Of a stretch of DNA of 15,637 nt, positions 13,223 to 15,637 are shown in pieces; the stretch's first letter is position 1, and the number at the start of each line of letters is the position of its first letter. A program made the position numbers and the translations under genes. The notes under the pieces are model-generated. The model was not told the DNA's origin and searched no databases. It saw only the letters and a program-made list of their open reading frames with translations. The DNA lies in NCBI GenBank assembly GCA_964403325.1, contig CAYOFO010000030.1, positions 1 through 15,637 on the forward strand, read 5' to 3'. The DNA comes from CAZQNF01 sp964403325 (GTDB taxonomy: Bacteria; Patescibacteriota; Patescibacteriia; Magasanikbacterales; GWA2-37-8).

Positions 13223-14335
13223 TTATACAATGATACGAGGCAAAGTAGGATTAATCCGGTCTATCACCTCATAGTTTATAGTTCCCAAACGTTTGGCTAA
13301 ATTTTCAGCGGTAATAGAGTTTTTGGTGCTGTGTCCGATTAATGTTACTAGGTCCCCTATTTTAGGATTTTTAATTTCGGTTAGATCAACCATGGTTAAA
13401 TTCATACAAACTCGGCCAACCACTGGACACAACTTACTTTTAACTACTACTTCGCCGTTACTCGAAAACCCGCGATCAAATCCATCGTTATAACCAACCG
13501 GCAATACCCCGATTTTCATCGGGTGCGAAGCGGTAAAAGTGCCGCCATAGCTAATTTTTGTGCCTTTAGCCACTTGTTTTACTTCAATGAGTCTTGTATT
13601 CCAGGCAAGAGCTGGTTTGAGTTTAATCTTATTACAACATTCTTCGGATGGGTAGAGACCGTAGGTAGCGAGGCCGGTGCGTACAGCGTTAAAGCGTAGT
13701 TCCGGGTAAAGAATGCTGGCGGCCGAAGATGCCAGATGTTTAATCAGTGGGCGGCCATGGCATTCTTCGAGGGTGCGGGCAACTTCTGTAAATAGTCTCC
13801 CCTGTTCTAAGGTACGCTTTTTATCTTCTTCGCTGGAAGCGAGGTGGCTAAAGACACCAATAAGTTCAAGAAATTTATATTTTTTAATTTGGTTATAAAA
13901 ACTATTTAATTGATGAGGGAAAATGCCGACTCGGGTCGTGCCGGTATCAAATTTTAGATGAATTTGGACTTTTTTGCCCACACTCTCCCCTGCTGTATTT
14001 AACCAAGCCAGTTGTTTTTTGTTGTAAACGGAGAAAATAACTTTTTTTTGCACAGCTAAAGCTAGTTTTTTTGGATCATTTTCGTAAAAACTTAAAATAA
14101 AAATCGGCGTGCGAATTTTATTTTTTAACAGCGCATGAGCTTCATCTAGGTTCACTACACAAATTACGTCTACCAGACCACTTTCTTCGCAAATTTTTGC
14201 AACTTCAATAAGTCCGTGACCATAGGCGTTGGATTTTAAAACCGGCATGAGCCGAACTTCCGGACCAACCAGGCGGCGCAAAGTTTGAAGATTATGTTTT
14301 ATTTTTTGAGAACTAATTTCTATCCAGGTAAGCAT
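13223..14335 (-). CDS. alr: Alanine racemase
   Basis: Alr is a PLP enzyme that interconverts L- and D-alanine, feeding Ddl for peptidoglycan synthesis. The 370-residue length is usual. The PLP lysine is K34 in VLKSNAYGHG. The barrel continues with KFDTGTTRVGI and FSHLASSEE. The second catalytic residue is Y263 in ISYGGTFTA. The C-terminal domain has PVGYNDGFDRG, VVGRVCMNLTMVDLT and GDLVTLIG. All key residues are present, so it should be active. It begins a new transcription unit: mscL upstream ends in a terminator and a strong promoter lies in the 61-base gap. The ATG has no Shine-Dalgarno sequence. It is followed 1 base later by ftsQ. Confidence 0.96.
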   Translation of the reverse strand: MLTWIEISSQKIKHNLQTLRRLVGPEVRLMPVLKSNAYGHGLIEVAKICEESGLVDVICVVNLDEAHALLKNKIRTPIFILSFYENDPKKLALAVQKKVIFSVYNKKQLAWLNTAGESVGKKVQIHLKFDTGTTRVGIFPHQLNSFYNQIKKYKFLELIGVFSHLASSEEDKKRTLEQGRLFTEVARTLEECHGRPLIKHLASSAASILYPELRFNAVRTGLATYGLYPSEECCNKIKLKPALAWNTRLIEVKQVAKGTKISYGGTFTASHPMKIGVLPVGYNDGFDRGFSSNGEVVVKSKLCPVVGRVCMNLTMVDLTEIKNPKIGDLVTLIGHSTKNSITAENLAKRLGTINYEVIDRINPTLPRIIV

Positions 14336-14353
14336 AACAACAAAATTAGCTGT

Positions 14354-14382
14354 ATTATAGCATAATTATATTTTGGCGTTAA
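14354..14382 (-). promoter_or_regulatory. Extended -10 promoter of alr-ftsQ-DUF218-kinase
   Basis: On the - strand, TTAACG (14382-14377) lies 17 bases before a perfect TATAAT (14359-14354), which is preceded by TGC, giving an extended -10. The predicted start, near 14347, leaves a leader of only about 11 bases before the alr ATG. Confidence 0.75.
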
Positions 14383-14383
14383 T

Positions 14384-14413
14384 AAAAAATCTGCTTTTAG
14401 CGAGCAGATTTTT
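14384..14413 (-). terminator. Intrinsic terminator of mscL
   Basis: An 11-bp perfect stem (14385-14395 with 14403-14413) has a 7-base loop; read on the - strand it ends in a T-tract. The mscL stop codon is in the loop, so the upstream arm encodes the last residues of MscL. It separates mscL from alr. Confidence 0.85.
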
Positions 14414-14819
14414 GATTTTTGAGAATATCGCGGATTTCGGTGAGGAGTAATTCTTCTTTTGTCGGTGCGGGTGGAGGCGGAGGAGGTGTGGCATCGGCAG
14501 CTTTTTTTCTTCGGAGTGAATTAAAGAGTTTTATGACAAGAAAGATGGTTAAAGCGACGATTACGAAGTCTATAGAATTTTGGATAAAATTACCGTAGGT
14601 TAAAACCACTGGTGGATGATCGCCGATAGGGGGTTTGATGGCTAGGTTTAAGTTTTTAAAGTTTAAACCGCCGATTAGTAAGCCCAGCGGCGGAGTTATG
14701 ATATCCGCGACGAGCGAAGACACGATTTTTTGAAATGCACCACCAATGATAACACCTACAGCCAGATCAATGACGTTTCCTTTGACCGCAAATTCTTTGA
14801 ATTCTTTGAAAAAAGACAT
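14397..14819 (-). CDS. mscL: Large-conductance mechanosensitive channel
   Basis: MscL is a pentameric inner-membrane channel that opens under high membrane tension to release solutes during sudden osmotic downshift. The 140-residue protein has the amphipathic N-terminal helix MSFFKEFKEFAVKGN and the first membrane helix with VIDLAVGVIIGGAF (16-29) continuing to about 42. After the periplasmic loop, a second membrane helix lies at about 76-101, followed by the basic LRRKK. A C-terminal bundle helix EELLLTEIRDILK closes the protein. A run of six prolines (112-117) links membrane helix 2 to the bundle, longer than in E. coli. The ATG is 5 bases after the TAG stop of the previous gene, suggesting cotranscription with it. 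Confidence 0.97.
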   Translation of the reverse strand: MSFFKEFKEFAVKGNVIDLAVGVIIGGAFQKIVSSLVADIITPPLGLLIGGLNFKNLNLAIKPPIGDHPPVVLTYGNFIQNSIDFVIVALTIFLVIKLFNSLRRKKAADATPPPPPPAPTKEELLLTEIRDILKNQKSAR

Positions 14820-14824
14820 AGAAA

Positions 14825-15544
14825 CTACTTTTTTACATTATTTTTAAATCTTTCCTTTACGTCATTTAATACTTCAGTACTTATAACATCTTTAGCCTCT
14901 AACCCCTTAATTAGGGCATCAATAATTTGAAAAAATTGTTGATCAAACGTCGTACCACCTTCTGGAAAAACATTGGAAAGCTCTCGCAAAATTCTATTTC
15001 CAAGTTTGTAGTAAATAGATTCAGGATAAAAAATTTCTGATTCAGAAATCATCATAATTGTTTGAACAAACCTTTCAAAGACTTCTGGTGAACTAAATAA
15101 AGGACGTAACTTAGCATCCAGCACCCTTCTAATCCAATTTCGATTTTGTTCTTTATCCTCTTCACTACTATTTTCTTGTAAAGTCTGAGCCGTATCAGCA
15201 GGAAATTCGTTCAAATAATGATCCGCGATTTCCGTTATGGGTTGTAACATACGTCCGATTGCTTCTCGAATCATTTGGTAGTATAAAAAAACTTCTTGCT
15301 TTTTCATCAAGGATTCATTTTCTAAAGCCGTTTGTAAAAGAGGAAATTGTCTTTCTGTGCCGTTCTGAAAATATGTAACCATGCCTTCAAGCTCAAGCTC
15401 AATGTCCTCTTGGTTTAATTCTGATATCTGAAATAAAAAATCAACAGCTCGGTCTATTGCTTCCCTTGTAACTGGCTGGTTGTCATAAGGACGATGCTCA
15501 ATAAGATAAGTTTGTGGTGGCCTAACTTCTGGGTGAGATTCCAT
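14825..15544 (-). CDS. Uncharacterised acidic helical protein
   Basis: I do not recognise this 239-residue protein. It has no signal peptide or membrane segment and is predicted mostly alpha-helical. The stretch from 117 to 137 is Gln/Ser/Glu-rich and probably a linker between two helical parts (about 25-112 and 138-238). Acidic residues are frequent. The gene starts 19 bases after serS and ends 5 bases before mscL, all in one direction, so it is probably in a serS-orphan-mscL unit. The ATG at 15544 has only a weak GAGA-type purine stretch ahead. Its stop is TAG, which matters for reading the TAG inside gene A'. The amino acid make-up is like that of the cassette proteins, but I found no alignable similarity. 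Confidence 0.7.
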   Translation of the reverse strand: MESHPEVRPPQTYLIEHRPYDNQPVTREAIDRAVDFLFQISELNQEDIELELEGMVTYFQNGTERQFPLLQTALENESLMKKQEVFLYYQMIREAIGRMLQPITEIADHYLNEFPADTAQTLQENSSEEDKEQNRNWIRRVLDAKLRPLFSSPEVFERFVQTIMMISESEIFYPESIYYKLGNRILRELSNVFPEGGTTFDQQFFQIIDALIKGLEAKDVISTEVLNDVKERFKNNVKK

Positions 15545-15563
15545 AAGATTATTCTCGTTTTAG

Positions 15564-15637
15564 CTAAATCTGATCAAACCCGGTATACTTGCGTAAAACC
15601 TCTGGAATCACCACGCTGCCATCCGCTTGCTGGTAGT
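15564..15637 (-). CDS. serS: Seryl-tRNA synthetase, C-terminal end
   Basis: Only the last 24 codons are inside the window: YQQADGSVVIPEVL then RKYTGFDQI and TAG. The wording Y-Q-x-x-D-G-S-x-x-x-P-E-x-L-R-x-Y is the highly conserved end of bacterial seryl-tRNA synthetase, a class II enzyme that charges tRNA-Ser; this strand closes the catalytic domain. The gene continues past the right edge. The TAG stop in this essential gene is direct evidence that TAG normally terminates here. Confidence 0.85.
   Translation of the reverse strand, partial: YQQADGSVVIPEVLRKYTGFDQI

Noticed and set aside
1..15637. CRISPR array, tRNA or rRNA genes, insertion sequences
   Set aside because: No regularly spaced repeats, no cloverleaf-like stretch in any gap and no transposase frame were found by eye; the gaps are too short for rRNA.

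Overview
The window looks like a piece of a compact, roughly 40 % GC bacterial chromosome. It is most likely from the Candidate Phyla Radiation (Patescibacteria). I infer this from the mix of short-spaced genes, a DUF5666 repeat protein, an EnvC-like M23 peptidase next to ddl, alr next to a divergent ftsQ, and almost no recognisable Shine-Dalgarno sequences. TGA ends rarA, so the TGA=Gly code of Gracilibacteria and Absconditabacteria does not apply. TAG ends serS and the gene after it, so TAG is a normal stop here.

Left block. A partial P-loop kinase (3-377, +) converges on a secreted DUF5666 repeat protein (510-1394, -), with a two-way hairpin terminator between them. A second + strand group begins at 1561: a phospholipase D/cardiolipin-synthase-type enzyme overlapping rarA by 8 bp. 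From 4004 a long, tightly packed + strand operon runs without any clear terminator to 9746: secreted M23 peptidase, ddl, then five unrecognised helical proteins. Within those five, the first and last appear to be diverged paralogs. The last one carries an in-frame TAG after 33 codons.

Right block. All genes are on the - strand: end of serS, a 239-residue orphan, mscL with its own terminator, then from a strong promoter alr, an FtsQ/DivIB-like division protein, a DUF218/YdcF-family membrane protein and a small P-loop kinase. Next, from a consensus promoter, comes a complete XerC/XerD-type tyrosine recombinase. The two blocks meet stop codon to stop codon at 9746/9747.

How it fits together. 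Alr makes D-Ala and Ddl makes D-Ala-D-Ala for peptidoglycan. The M23 protein, FtsQ and perhaps the DUF218 protein act on the wall or the division site, and Cls and MscL act in the membrane. The two observations most worth following are: (1) a near-perfect inverted repeat with 11-6-11 dif-like geometry lying on the promoter of the xer gene, at the point where the gene orientation of the window converges, and (2) the uncharacterised five-gene helical-protein cassette embedded in the wall operon, with its paralog pair, shared AT-rich leader repeat and amber interruption.
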